DNA of 64,000 nucleotides from Nemertoderma westbladi (GCA_032718475.1 JAUCBJ010009135.1:82626-146625); one strand, 5' to 3'. Shown: positions 1 through 11,039, counted from the first letter of the stretch. Numbers and translations are program-made. The notes: generated by a model from the letters alone, not told the origin.

Positions 1-3000
1 ACTAGCTGGTTCTGGTAGTGTAATGAAATTTTCTCTTTCACTTTCATCACTCACTAAATCTGACATTCCTATTGTTTGAATATATGTGATATACATTGTT
101 CCTGGTTTCAAAATTGAATCATCCATATTAAACATATTGGAGTAAGTCTCTTCATTACAAAGTATGGAATTGTTACAGAGTATCGTCACTAAAAACTTTT
201 TACTATGCCCATCTGGTTTGTCCCATGAGATTAAACCAGATCGAGGAGAGGGAGTATGAATTGTGGGTTTGTCAGGTGGAACTGGTTGAACTGTAAGTGT
301 ATACCATGTTTTATCACTTATAGCATTTCCATATTCATAATAATCTGCAACACAACTAATATTGATATTGTAGTCATTGCCTGGTTCCAGATTAGTTAGC
401 ACAAAGGCAGAATCTTCTTTTGGTATTTTAATATCAGGCAGCCAAATACCACTATCTATTTTACTATAACAAAGAAGCTGAAAATCATGTTTTGATTGTG
501 TTGGTATAGTCCATTTTATGGTATATTCATACCTGTTTGAATTATTACCACTTATATTGAACAGAGGGAGAGGTTTAGTTACAGCAAAAGCATTTGTGCT
601 AGAATCTAGTATGGCTTCTGTGGTAATGTAACAAGATGTAATATTTATTTTATACAAACATCCAGGAGATAAGCGTTCAAAGAGATGAGAAGTGATAACT
701 TCATCGATGGTTGACTCTTGTACATTTTCTCCATTAACTTCATCAATATTAATTTTAAAGTAACTTATTGGACATAATGGTCTCTGCCACTTGACTTCCA
801 TAGAATTTGTTGATATGTTTTCAAATACGATATCAGTTGGTGGAAGAGGCTTTGATGTAACTGATATTTTAACTGGATTTATACAAAACAAGTTCACCAA
901 ACTGTTACAAGATAAAATATTCATAAAATATGTAGTAGATGGTAGACATGCAAATTTGTGATTTGTTTCTCCTATTACAATTCTATCTAATTCAGTGGCA
1001 ATTGTTTCATCATCAGATAATTTTGATAATTCAATACAGAAATTCATATTATCATATATTCCTTTACTAGGTCTATCCCAAGTAAGATTTATTTCGCGAA
1101 TTAAATTGGCATCTACCTCTACTGCATTACAATTTCTCACAGGCAATGGAGGATATTTTAGTTCTCTGATTGTTGAAAAGGCAATATCTCCATTTGTTGC
1201 AAACGCGCCTAATCGGATAAGGTATATGTCTCCAGGTACCAGTTCATCAATACTGAAAATATATGTGACATCATTTATCATATTTGTTGATGATAATTGC
1301 ATGTCACCCCATATAGGACCACATTCCAATTCTGACAAACTTTCATATTTATATTTTCTTAATATTTGACTATCAAAGGTAATGTTGTTAATAGTGCCAT
1401 TTGATTTTGTCATGTAAGATATGATATATTTGTCTACTTCCCAATCCACAGATTCAACTTCAATTTTAATTCGGCCATCATCATTTATTAATATTGAAAA
1501 TTCCTCAATTGGTTCTGGTGGTGTAAATATTTCCAATTTATCACTATAATCACTCATCAATGATTTAAATACTGACCTTACCATCACTTCATACCTTGTA
1601 CCAGGAAGAACTTTCACCAGCATATTACTATCAAGAGCTTCCAATTCTCTGATATCATTTTCTGATGTCATTTGTACTTTATACTTATCACATTTTCCCT
1701 CTGGGATCGTCCAATTAAGTTGAACCTCTCTTGGATCATTTGTAGAGATTTCTGGAATCATTGGAATTGCTGGTGTTGTGTCGAACTTGAAGAAAATTGA
1801 TTTATCACTGACTTGTTCACCAAAGTCATACTTTGCATCATATGTATGGGAAACCTCATAGGAAATTCCTGGAGTCAAGTCTGTGACTTTCTTTTCATTT
1901 ATACATGCAGATTCAATTGTAATTTCTCTTTCTGAATTGTCAGCAATGTCACTTTTAATAATATATAATTTTTGTCCAGTAACATAACTATTCTCCAAGG
2001 GTATGTTTCTCCATTGAATTTTATAAGTTTTATATTCTTCATTAAACCCATAAATTTCTTCAAGTTTCATTGGTTGTGCTATAAATTCTTTATTAGATTC
2101 ATCAAATTTCGGAATAGCTTCTTCATTTCTCTGATAAACTGTTCTTATCCTAATGGAATAAGCAAATCCTGGCCTCAGGTTATCTATTATGTATGAAAGA
2201 TCATTGTATCGCGGTTCCTTTACTATCCATTCTTCCATGTTACAATGTGAGTGATATCTACAATAAGCAATTTCATAATAGCTCACATTACATAATGGTT
2301 TTTTCCAAGAAATGCCCATTGTATTCATTGATATATTGTCAATCTCAATACCCAATGCTTTTGCTGGGCTAGTCGTAAATTCATCTTCAATGGGCTCACT
2401 TTCTAAATTAAAATCATCATTGCAGCTAAATAATTTAATTTTGTATATGGTTGATGGTTCAGGTACAAATGTATATTTTGTATTAAATAATTTCCTGACC
2501 CTGTTATCTTGCCAGATATTATCATTGTTAATATCAATCATTATTCTCAATCTATAACTTTTACATATACCTTGTTCAGGCTTTTCCCACGTAACTGCCA
2601 CCTGCTTGCCATCTGTGGCATTTGTGTCACAGCTAACACCAAGGGAAGACATTATAGTCTTTGTTTCTTCTGTTATCGTTAAGATCCGTGGTGGCAGAGG
2701 AGGATACTCATATAATATGTTATCGCTTAATGCAGATAAGCCGGATCCTGATTTTACTTGAAGCATTAATTTATATATGTTCCCAGGCACCAGAAGCTCA
2801 TTAATATTTTGTATACTTTTGTTATCATGCGAAAACTTTGCTGACTCCAAAGTTTGCCAAGATATTTCATCCCTGCCATCTACCACAGAATCATCCGCAT
2901 TCACATCCATTTCAAATATAGATTCCTGTTTATGGAATTTCAGTTTATATTTGTTTGGACTCCAGTCTAAGTCATCCCAGACTAGATCTTTATTGGGTAA

Positions 3001-6000
3001 AACCTTAAGACCTTTTGGTGCCTCAGGGTTTGTGGTAAATTTGCAATGGGTTACATTTTGACTACATTTATCAGCTGGTCCAATAGTTTGCACTGACACA
3101 ATGTATTCAGTTCCAGGTAGAAGATTGGTTAAATATGATTCAAAGTTACATTCACAAACCTCATAATCTATTTTTCTAGCAATATTTGGTGGGTCAATAT
3201 TTTTCATGAGTGTTACATTAAAACTTGTATAATTACCCTGCAACTCAGACCAACTCCACAAAGCTGTTGCTGATCTTGCTCTAATTGACTCTGATGGAAT
3301 TTCTATACAGCGTGGGGCCTCTGGAAAAACAGAGAACTGGTGGACATCCGATTTGTCACTGTAAACTTCCGGCAGACCATCATGTGCAGCTACACGTTTA
3401 CACCAAACCTTATACTCATATCCAGGTTCCACATCAAGAGTTACAATATTTTCATTACTGGGAATTGATACTGGAACTCTGTGTTCCAATTCATCAATTC
3501 TTTGCAAATAACAAAGTTGTTTAGAGCAGAAATAATTAGACTCTGACCAAGAAATTGTGTGTTTTGAAGTCGAGCAATTATCACCATATGAATTCAATTC
3601 CTCTGGTTTTTCTGGGAAAGTTGAAAATACCAACATTTCCGAATTTTCACTGTTATATATTTTTTTGTTATAATCTTTGTTCACAATTTTGGCATATACA
3701 AATGCTTCATATTGATAACCAGGCAACAGCTTGGTTAGTAAATATGAATTATTGCCAAGACAGTCTTCTATATTATATTTCTTATTATTTATTTTCTCAG
3801 TGTATGTGACAATGTAGTGAACTTCTTCACCTGACTCTGAGTTTTCCCAAACAAGTTCAACATTTTCTGAAGTTAATGAGCCTTCAACAATATTCAATTT
3901 TACTGGCCTTTGGGGACAAGTAAAACAGTTAATTTCCTCAATTGAGCTTTTCACATATTCATTAACAATATCCATTTCTCTGTTCACTTCATTCTCAATT
4001 ATAGTTTCTGTCCAGATTCTTATTACATATTTTGTACCTGGCTTTAATTGTTTAAATTGGTGACTACTTGTTGTACTATCCAAAAATTCATCTGGTTGTT
4101 TGTCAAATTTCACAGATTTCTGATGGTTTTTAACTTGAGCAGCGCCATTCTCAGTTTTCTCCCCAATTCGCAGACCAAACCGAGAAATAAAAGTATCTTC
4201 AGGAATATCCCAAGTAATAGAAATATCATTAGCAGCTGCACTAAATGTTGGTTCCCTTACAGGTTCTGGTAACACTGTATAGTGTAGGGATATAGGGATA
4301 CTAGAAACAGAATCTCTAATATCAATGTAAGCCTGAGCCTCCAGTGTAAATGTGTATGAGTATCCTCTCTGTAAACCATTTACTGTATATTCTTCAACAT
4401 TCCCAATGTCACCAAGGACACCTGTAGGCATATTACCTTTCAATCCTTTATTAACTGGTTTGCAGTTCAAAATATATCCCTTAGTTAATATTGAGGTTGA
4501 TTTCTTCCATGTCAATATTAATGAAACTCCCTCAATTCTGCTACTGAAATCAGAAGGTTTTGCTGGCCGAGTCCAATGAATGGCCATTGTCGGATCAGAC
4601 TGAACATTTCCATTTACAGCAACGACGAAGATAGCATACCATTGTCCCTCTTCCAGTGAGCCATCTGCACCAACTTTAAATAGCTTTCCATCTAAATTAT
4701 CACTTGTGGGTTCGCTATTAACTTCTTGAAGTGTATGCTGGCAACGCTTTAAACAAATATCCAGTGTTGGAGGAATTTTACGACTAATTATCTCATGTGA
4801 AAGAGATTTAGCTAGAATGTGATACACTTCATAATGAGTAACTGATGATGATAAATCCCACTGAACGTCAATTGTTGAAACGTCATGATCACAAATTCTT
4901 ACATTTTCAGGAGGTGGAAGACGCTTTGTCATAAATGTACCTTTAAGTGCTTCAACATTTGGCTTTGTTGAGAGATTCTTACCACTGCAAGCTGTCAATT
5001 TAAAATTATATTTTCGTTTGGGGTCAAGGTTTTGAACTTTATAGGAAGTTTGTCCTTTATTTAAAACTATATTTTCAAGCTGGAGATTGGTTGAAGATTG
5101 GTGATGAAGTTGCGACTTACGAAGCTGATGTGGTGATGATTGACTGGTCCCTTGTCTCTGAAGAATGCGCCTCTTAGTAGGGGATGTTTGTAATGCAGGA
5201 TTATGAGTCTTACTAGACTGCTGAGTATTCGTTTGAATTTGATTAATTTGAGTTGAGTGGCTATGTTCTTGCTGGGAACATTCTAACATATAATGTGTAA
5301 ATTCCCCTCTGTTTGGAGGACACCACTTTAAATCAATAAAGTTTGATCCAATTGTATCTGCTTCCATACCAATTGGCTGATATGCATAAGTATGTTCAGA
5401 AAGAGAAATACAAGCCATTGAAGTTCCATTGAGAATGGAAGACACTGAGATAGTGTATTCCTTACCAGGTTCTAAACCTTCAAATGAAGCTGTATATTCA
5501 TCACTTGCATCTATTCTGCGGAATGAGTTGTGGCTATCAGGAGGTGTTAAGCTTACTTCATAAGATGTAAGCTTTGCTGATGTTTTGTTTGTTGATTTAT
5601 GTATTAAAGCTGCCTCCCATTTAACAATTATTTTTTCTTCTGTCATTTTTTCTGATAAAAATATAACATTCTGAGGAGTCCATAGAGCCTGGAACTCATC
5701 ATTAAGAAGTGTGAAAATCTTCAATGATGCTGGAATTCCACAAGATTGAGCAACTAAGTCAAGAAGAAATAGTATATCTTGGCCCTGGGTGTCATCCACA
5801 TTTTCAATATAAGTGTAATCCGTTTTGCAGATTCGCATTTGTAGCAAGCTTTTGTGTAAATGTGAACGAGCTTTGGAAAAGGTTAAAATGGACCAATCAT
5901 CACTGCAAGATATACCAAATTTTTTGTACACAGCTAATTGTCGAGAAAATGGTCGGAGATGTAATGCAAAACACCAAAATAATGAGTATAAGTTACAGAG

Positions 6001-6771
6001 GAAGTGAATCACAAGGATAAGACACAAGATTATACTTACGTAGTGGTAAAATTTGAGCTGTGTGCTGGAGCATGCGAATTGTAGATTGGTTGCACTTGGT
6101 GTTGATGCAAATGGGTTCAATGGTATGGTGCACAATGCATCGTTATCAATAGTAGTTTGATCGGCAGCAATCCAAATATTAAATCCAAAGATAGAAGATC
6201 CAAATATGATTTCAAATACACTTTTCCACACATATGCTCGGTAAATTTTACTGCTCCTCTTTAAGGATTCACTCATTTCTTTGCACTGTCTTTCCTTCAC
6301 AAACACATCTCCAGCCCTGCCTTCTTCCAATGAATTTAGTCTTCGGGTTGAATCTGCATCAGTACAGTTTAGTGATGGTTCTACAATTAAGTTATAAAAT
6401 AATTCTAGTTTATTTCGGATAGAAGACCTCTTTAAACTAAATTTATCTACGATGAGTAGAAAAAGAGATTCAATTATCATTATGTATGGAAGATATTGTG
6501 TAACAAAATTCAATAAGTCATTTTTGCATTTCCCCTTTGCATAATCCAATATACCATCGCTAATTTCAATGTTTATGTCATCTAAGTGTTCACCCGAAGG
6601 AACGCATTGCATGTCATCTGATGCAAAAAATTTACCTGCAAGCGCAATTAATGAGACAATAAAGAGACCTTTATTTGCGAAATCCTCTATTGTGTCATGT
6701 GTTGCTGTGAAGATCTTGGTGTGAGGACTCTCTTCCCATAATGAATGCGCCAATTCCTCAACAGTTGTCAT
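1..6771 (-). CDS. LRRC8/pannexin-like four-TM channel head fused to about 18 FN3 domains (3' end outside window)
   Basis: Reading triplet by triplet, the frame from the ATG at 6771-6769 to base 1 has no stop: 2257 codons, still open at the edge. Four hydrophobic segments lie near residues 33-50, 87-109, 181-203 and 242-269. Loop 1 has Cys56 and Cys82, loop 2 Cys214 and Cys234, the loop-disulfide pattern of LRRC8 channels. TM2 carries QYLPYI (LRRC8: KYFPYL), then a KLELF stretch like the LRRC8 KLEHF; after TM4, residues 331-365 resemble the LRRC8 linker that precedes its leucine-rich repeats. Here the LRRs are replaced from about residue 365 by FN3 modules of about 105 residues, recognised by a strand-B Trp and the L-x-PG-x-x-Y tyrosine corner (18 counted). 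By LRRC8 topology the FN3 array would be cytoplasmic. LRRC8 proteins form volume-regulated anion channels; the function here is inferred. A Q/S/H-rich insert interrupts the second FN3 domain. No intron is needed anywhere in the visible part. FN3 and open frame are secure; the LRRC8 relation is likely but unsearched. Confidence 0.88.
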   Translation of the reverse strand, partial: MTTVEELAHSLWEESPHTKIFTATHDTIEDFANKGLFIVSLIALAGKFFASDDMQCVPSGEHLDDINIEISDGILDYAKGKCKNDLLNFVTQYLPYIMIIESLFLLIVDKFSLKRSSIRNKLELFYNLIVEPSLNCTDADSTRRLNSLEEGRAGDVFVKERQCKEMSESLKRSSKIYRAYVWKSVFEIIFGSSIFGFNIWIAADQTTIDNDALCTIPLNPFASTPSATNLQFACSSTQLKFYHYVSIILCLILVIHFLCNLYSLFWCFALHLRPFSRQLAVYKKFGISCSDDWSILTFSKARSHLHKSLLQMRICKTDYTYIENVDDTQGQDILFLLDLVAQSCGIPASLKIFTLLNDEFQALWTPQNVIFLSEKMTEEKIIVKWEAALIHKSTNKTSAKLTSYEVSLTPPDSHNSFRRIDASDEYTASFEGLEPGKEYTISVSSILNGTSMACISLSEHTYAYQPIGMEADTIGSNFIDLKWCPPNRGEFTHYMLECSQQEHSHSTQINQIQTNTQQSSKTHNPALQTSPTKRRILQRQGTSQSSPHQLRKSQLHHQSSTNLQLENIVLNKGQTSYKVQNLDPKRKYNFKLTACSGKNLSTKPNVEALKGTFMTKRLPPPENVRICDHDVSTIDVQWDLSSSVTHYEVYHILAKSLSHEIISRKIPPTLDICLKRCQHTLQEVNSEPTSDNLDGKLFKVGADGSLEEGQWYAIFVVAVNGNVQSDPTMAIHWTRPAKPSDFSSRIEGVSLILTWKKSTSILTKGYILNCKPVNKGLKGNMPTGVLGDIGNVEEYTVNGLQRGYSYTFTLEAQAYIDIRDSVSSIPISLHYTVLPEPVREPTFSAAANDISITWDIPEDTFISRFGLRIGEKTENGAAQVKNHQKSVKFDKQPDEFLDSTTSSHQFKQLKPGTKYVIRIWTETIIENEVNREMDIVNEYVKSSIEEINCFTCPQRPVKLNIVEGSLTSENVELVWENSESGEEVHYIVTYTEKINNKKYNIEDCLGNNSYLLTKLLPGYQYEAFVYAKIVNKDYNKKIYNSENSEMLVFSTFPEKPEELNSYGDNCSTSKHTISWSESNYFCSKQLCYLQRIDELEHRVPVSIPSNENIVTLDVEPGYEYKVWCKRVAAHDGLPEVYSDKSDVHQFSVFPEAPRCIEIPSESIRARSATALWSWSELQGNYTSFNVTLMKNIDPPNIARKIDYEVCECNFESYLTNLLPGTEYIVSVQTIGPADKCSQNVTHCKFTTNPEAPKGLKVLPNKDLVWDDLDWSPNKYKLKFHKQESIFEMDVNADDSVVDGRDEISWQTLESAKFSHDNKSIQNINELLVPGNIYKLMLQVKSGSGLSALSDNILYEYPPLPPRILTITEETKTIMSSLGVSCDTNATDGKQVAVTWEKPEQGICKSYRLRIMIDINNDNIWQDNRVRKLFNTKYTFVPEPSTIYKIKLFSCNDDFNLESEPIEDEFTTSPAKALGIEIDNISMNTMGISWKKPLCNVSYYEIAYCRYHSHCNMEEWIVKEPRYNDLSYIIDNLRPGFAYSIRIRTVYQRNEEAIPKFDESNKEFIAQPMKLEEIYGFNEEYKTYKIQWRNIPLENSYVTGQKLYIIKSDIADNSEREITIESACINEKKVTDLTPGISYEVSHTYDAKYDFGEQVSDKSIFFKFDTTPAIPMIPEISTNDPREVQLNWTIPEGKCDKYKVQMTSENDIRELEALDSNMLVKVLPGTRYEVMVRSVFKSLMSDYSDKLEIFTPPEPIEEFSILINDDGRIKIEVESVDWEVDKYIISYMTKSNGTINNITFDSQILRKYKYESLSELECGPIWGDMQLSSTNMINDVTYIFSIDELVPGDIYLIRLGAFATNGDIAFSTIRELKYPPLPVRNCNAVEVDANLIREINLTWDRPSKGIYDNMNFCIELSKLSDDETIATELDRIVIGETNHKFACLPSTTYFMNILSCNSLVNLFCINPVKISVTSKPLPPTDIVFENISTNSMEVKWQRPLCPISYFKINIDEVNGENVQESTIDEVITSHLFERLSPGCLYKINITSCYITTEAILDSSTNAFAVTKPLPLFNISGNNSNRYEYTIKWTIPTQSKHDFQLLCYSKIDSGIWLPDIKIPKEDSAFVLTNLEPGNDYNINISCVADYYEYGNAISDKTWYTLTVQPVPPDKPTIHTPSPRSGLISWDKPDGHSKKFLVTILCNNSILCNEETYSNMFNMDDSILKPGTMYITYIQTIGMSDLVSDESERENFITLPEPAS
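5090..5275 (-). other. Low-complexity Q/S/H/T-rich insert inside the second FN3 domain
   Basis: In the frame of the channel-FN3 protein about 60 residues rich in Gln, Ser, His, Thr and Asn, with a basic TKRR patch, separate the first half of an FN3 domain (the strand around HYMLECSQQ) from its second half (YKVQNL and the tyrosine-corner strand). It is the only such insert visible in the array and is probably a disordered loop. Confidence 0.6.
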
Positions 6772-7377
6772 GGTGAATGGAATGGGTCGTCAATGTTAGA
6801 GATTTGCTGAACTGCTCAAAATTCACCTGCAACGTATAAAGGTATCTGAACTAAATATTTACTTTCGATTTAATGAATCAACTCATAGGTAAACGATTAT
6901 GCTTGGGTAGAGAAATGTATTTACAACTTAGTAACATGATTAATCAGTTGGTATTGTTGGTTCATATGATGTAAATACCGTCTGCCCAGCAACATTGCTA
7001 TATTTGTCACATGTTGTAATTTAAGCATATTTTTAAACACTACATCAAACGATCAAGAATATTCATAGAATTTTCAAACGGTATTGAAATTATGGATATT
7101 GTAACTATGTGAAATATACCAGACTTTCTGCTGTTATATTTCACTTTGAAGTTTACCCCCATATGAATAAGGTTTTTACTAAAACCCAGGCTAAAGAAGG
7201 GGTGAATCTAACCAAAACAATAAACGACTTGGAATTGTGACTGGTTATAAGCTTTGCGGGTTATTGTAAACTACTACTATAATCGGCTTGCTCTGCATTG
7301 AAGCTGTACATTGAGATGCTATGATGTCTTAACACAAAATATATTTGCCATACCATACCACTATATGCAATCCACAA
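6772..7377. other. 5' flank of the channel-FN3 gene; no gene seen
   Basis: AT-rich sequence upstream of the minus-strand start. On the minus strand a pyrimidine-tinged stretch ending in TTGCAG (about 6824-6829) could be a splice acceptor for an upstream untranslated exon, but nothing proves it. At 7201-7250 there is one diverged copy of part of the 68-bp repeat unit found at 16.25 kb, sharing CTAACCAAAACAATAAACGA. No coding frame of note. Confidence 0.4.
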
Positions 7378-7560
7378 TTGGCATGCCTCAAGGTAGCTGC
7401 ATTAAGAAGGCTATGCCGACTTATCGACGAAATTGCTACGCCACAACTCCCTATATGTCTTTCTTGATAATCAGCATCTTCAATCTTAAGAATGTCATAA
7501 TGTTTTATTCAATATTGTTCCCACAAGGCAAACCAAAAAATTGCTTCAACTTTCGCAAGT
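7378..7560 (-). mobile_element. Degenerate 3'-end relic of the LINE family that is nearly complete at 53.85-56.13 kb
   Basis: The plus strand runs through a stretch ending in CCACAACTCCCTAT that parallels 53860-53935, the antisense of the 3' end of the LINE at 53.85-56.13 kb. The resemblance continues more loosely to about 7560. Many substitutions and small indels make this an old copy. Short plus-strand frames here are not genes. Confidence 0.5.
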
Positions 7561-8087
7561 GTCAATTTATGGCATTCATTTGACATAACCAATTTTTGTA
7601 AAGAGTACGTGGTTGTGTCCTTTAGAACCCCAGTATTTGCCAGGTACCCATTACAGGTGGGTGGGCTGAAGCTAGTTCCTTAAAGTTTAACCTTGCTTTT
7701 CATTGATCCGTTCCTTGGGTTGGAAATCTATCCACCTTATCATCCCGAACGGGTTATAGATAGATTTATTTATACATTATGTAAAAACAATAACAAATAC
7801 ACCAAACAATGTACCGGTATAAAGGTATTGTCCAACATAACATATAGGATTACCCCTAGAGCTTTGCAGCTTATTTCCAAGGGGGTCCTTTATGTTACTT
7901 GGTTACAAATACAATATTACACTACGCTAACCTAAAACCAATATAAAACGTAATTACACTATGTACATGTACAACTTTACAGAGAGCGTGACAATGTCCG
8001 ACTCAACGATAAAGATGTAATGTACAGAACAATTTATTATAAAACGTAATTACAGTATAAACAGTAAATAATTAATAAACTAATAAC

Positions 8088-10257
8088 TTACTTTATGACT
8101 ATTGTACCTATTTTTACATTTTTACATTTAACTGCAGATTTAAAAGAATGTTGATTATTTAGGTTTTTAATTTCATTAGGCAGAGCGTTCCAATTTTTAA
8201 TGCGGTTAAAAAAGAAAGTATCAGATTCAAAGGATTTACAATTCGGGAGGTAGAAGTTTGAAGCACTAGCTCTGGTACTGTAAGAGTGTGTATCGCGTAC
8301 CCTGTTGAATTTTTGTTTTAGGTAATTGGGACATTTACCATTATACACTTTATGCACATGGTTAAGGCGTAGCTGCTTAACTCTACTATCTAAGTTAAGT
8401 AGTCCAGATTCAGATAAGTCATCTGGAGTTAGGTGGTGCCTAGGTTTGTAGTCTTTAATAAATCGTACTACTTTATTCTGAGCTACTTGTAATTTACATT
8501 TAAGCTGTTTGGTTAAGCCTTCATACCAAGAAGAGCATGCATAGTCCATGTGACACTGTATTAACGAAGAGCAAAGTAACTTGCGGGAGTCGGTGTTTAA
8601 ACTATTTTTATTTCTGTATAGAAACCTAAGCCTACTGTTAACTTTCGAAAAAATATTTTTCACTGTACTTTCTCCTGACAAGCAGTTATCCAATGTGGCG
8701 CCTAAATATTTAACTTCCTTTTTATTTTCAATCTTATGTCCATTACTAGTGACTTCGAACTTAGTTACCTTCTTTAACTTTCTTTTGGAACCAAACAAAA
8801 TACTTTCATTCTTACCGTAGTGAATGGATAGCTTATTATCAACCAACCACTCATTACAGGATTCTAGAACTGCACTTAACTTTTGGGAAATATGGATAGG
8901 ATCTTTATGAGAGAAAATAAGAGCACTGTCGTCGGCATATAAAATGAGTTTAAAATCGGGATCTATACTACTTATCATATCATTTACATAGCATACAAAA
9001 AGCAGAGGACCTAATATACTACCTTGCGGTACACCACAGGTAATCTCTTGTACAGTAGACTGCGATTTGCTAATGACTACAGTTTGACCTCTGTCTGACA
9101 GGTAGGACTTGAACCAGTCTATAGAACCTACACCCATCAGGCCTAACTTACCAAGCAGAATTTCATGATCTACAGTATAGAAAGCCTTTTGTAGGTCCAA
9201 CATTACCATACCAGTATATAAACCCTTTGCGTTATTACATCTAATTGTATCAGTTAAGTTAATACGGCAGGTGTCTGTAGAATATGATTTACGAAAACTG
9301 AAGTTTATTGATCAGATTTAGCCTACTAAGATGTGCCTCCAGCTGTAGAAAAACAGAACGTTCTAGAATTTTAGATACAATACTTAAGATACTAACAGGT
9401 CTGTAATTACAGGGTTCTACTTTACTATTCTTTTTATACAGAGGAACAACCTTAGCTAATTTCAGTTCGTCTGTTACTACATTATCTACGATAGAGTAAT
9501 TAATAATAAAAGTAATAGGCACTTTAAGTACTTCAGCACCATCCTTAAGAAAACGGGCAGGTATTAGGTCTAGACCGGTACTTTTTGAGGCTGATAGGCT
9601 AAGTAGATTTTTAAAAACGAAATCCTCAGAAACGGGTTTTAAAAATAACTTTTCTGAATTTTGTAACTTTTCTAAATAAAAATTATTTAGAGTTTCGGAC
9701 CCTATACTATATTTATTACTTGATAACGGTAACTTCTTAACTAAATTTGAGGCAACATTAGTAAAATAATTATTAAATAAATTACTAACTAGAGTATGAT
9801 CATGAATCAGCTCACCGTTATCTTGCAGAACAATATTCGATTTAGATTTAAGGTTTTTATAACCTAAAGATTTTAGGGTAGACCATAGACTTTTAGGATT
9901 ATCTTTATTCTCACTTATTTTGTTGTACAAATATTCAGATTTAGCTTTTTTTATTTCCCGTTGGACAAGGTTTCTATATTTGCAGTAATTAATATAATCA
10001 GCTAAAACACAGTATTTCCTAAATTTATACAAATAGTTATCTCTTTCTCTGATATTACTAAGAATACCCGAGGTCATCCAGGGCTCAGTGCGTTGTTTAA
10101 GACTAATTTCTTTAATTGGTGCTACAGTATTAAGTGCCTTTAGAAATATATCTTTAAAAACAGTGTACGCAAGGTTAATGTCAGCGGCCTTAAAACAGGG
10201 TTCCCAGTCAGAATTAACTAACAAACTTAAAAAGCGTCCCTTGCTGTAATTTTTCAT
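8088..10257 (-). pseudogene. LINE reverse transcriptase, split by one frameshift
   Basis: Two abutting frames, 10257-9289 (322 codons) and 9209-8088 (373 codons), make one RT. The first holds the thumb-proximal region with STGLDLIPARFLK and NYRPVSILSIVSKILE. A shift near 9290 joins it to FRKSYSTDT, and the second frame carries motif [13 protein letters not shown] (the usual KAFD is KAFY), [13 protein letters not shown] and the catalytic [10 protein letters not shown]. The C-terminal region ends with a typical LINE tail. It copies LINE RNA at the nicked target. Apart from the shift and the D-to-Y change it is well preserved, implying fairly recent loss. Confidence 0.9.
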
Positions 10258-10259
10258 AG

Positions 10260-10890
10260 ACCTAACAGTTACTGTTTTATGATCCCCGAAAAAAAGATTT
10301 TTGGGTCTTTCTTGTGCAGAAAACTATAAAATGATCGCTTAGACCTATAGGTAAAACCCCAGATTGAGAAATAATATCGGTATTATTCCAAAGGATGTGA
10401 TCTAGTAAAGTAGAAGTTTTACTGGTAGTTCTGGTAGAATCTCGAATAATTTGTTTTAAATCAAAAAATTTAAAATACTTTGGTACTGTTTACAGATGGG
10501 GGATGCTTTGTGATGGTAACAGATATTAAAATCACCTAAGAAATATATTTTACAGTCTGACCTAAGATTACATAAAATTGTATTTTCAAAATTTTGCAAA
10601 AAATCTGATTGTTTAGGGGGCCGATATAAAGTACCGATTAAAATAGGTTTAGTTTTAGGAAGTAAAAGTTCCACCAGTAAAACTTCGTCACAAGTCTCTA
10701 AATCTTCCCTACGATTAAAAGCTAAATCACATCGAATGTAAGTACAGACACCACCACCGTGTCTGTCCCTATCCCTACGTAAACCCACGTAATTATCAAT
10801 ATAAATTTCTCCATCAGAAACGCTATCATCGAGCCAAGTTTCAGAGATTGTTAAAACTGCTGGGTTGGATTTATTGATTAAAATAATTGG
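10260..10890 (-). pseudogene. LINE endonuclease domain (APE type), 5'-truncated and frameshifted
   Basis: Frame pieces carry hallmarks of the apurinic-type endonuclease of LINEs, which nicks target DNA to prime reverse transcription: ISETWLDDSV at the truncated start, HGGGVCTYIR, IGTLYRPP, FLGDFNI, then the terminal LSDHF motif. The intact-looking 110-codon stretch 10788-10456 shifts frame near 10490; the next frame (STLLDHILWNN to LSDHFIVFC) then shifts again near 10298 into the RT frame. The missing N-terminus includes the first catalytic region, so no activity is expected. Confidence 0.85.
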
Positions 10891-10989
10891 TTAAGTTTTT
10901 GGTGAATAATTTAACCTCAAATCATCGTCGATTCATTACTGTACTGCACTGTAACAGAAGGATGTACTGACAGGGATATTACTACACGT

Positions 10990-11007
10990 GTTGCTATGGT
11001 GACCAAT
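10990..11007 (+). promoter_or_regulatory. X-box-like motif next to a CCAAT box
   Basis: GTTGCTATGGTGAC at 10990-11003 fits the imperfect inverted repeat bound by RFX factors (half-sites about AT), and a CCAAT box directly overlaps its end at 11003-11007. X-boxes drive ciliary genes in animals. No clear gene follows on either strand, so function is uncertain. Confidence 0.25.
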
Positions 11008-11039
11008 GAGATTTTAAATACTTGGTGTGGTTCTGTGGT

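Larger units (their letters stand above)
7755..10890 (-). mobile_element. CR1/Jockey-group LINE, 5'-truncated, recently inactivated
   Basis: A minus-strand non-LTR retrotransposon with an endonuclease part (10890 to about 10260), reverse transcriptase (about 10257 to 8088) and a 3' UTR of about 330 bp ending near 7755 in an AT-rich tail. Its 5' end falls within the endonuclease domain, so it is a truncated insertion. Three frameshifts separate otherwise continuous reading: near 10490, at the T/A run near 10298, and near 9290. A second copy of its 3' terminus, opposite orientation, lies at about 20043-20132. The clade is judged from motif style ([17 protein letters not shown]) and could equally be called L2- or Daphne-like. 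Confidence 0.85.

Noticed and set aside
6034-6039. GTAAGT on minus as a splice donor in the channel-FN3 gene
   Set aside because: Reading through it gives TM4 (YHYVSIILCLILVIHF), which the four-TM fold needs, and the frame stays open to base 1.
995-6422. Plus-strand frames of 60-124 codons across the channel-FN3 gene
   Set aside because: Antisense shadows of the 2257-codon minus frame; hydrophobic and domain-free.
7693-7935. 80-codon plus frame
   Set aside because: It lies antisense to the 3' UTR of the CR1-group LINE, a sequence repeated at 20.04 kb.
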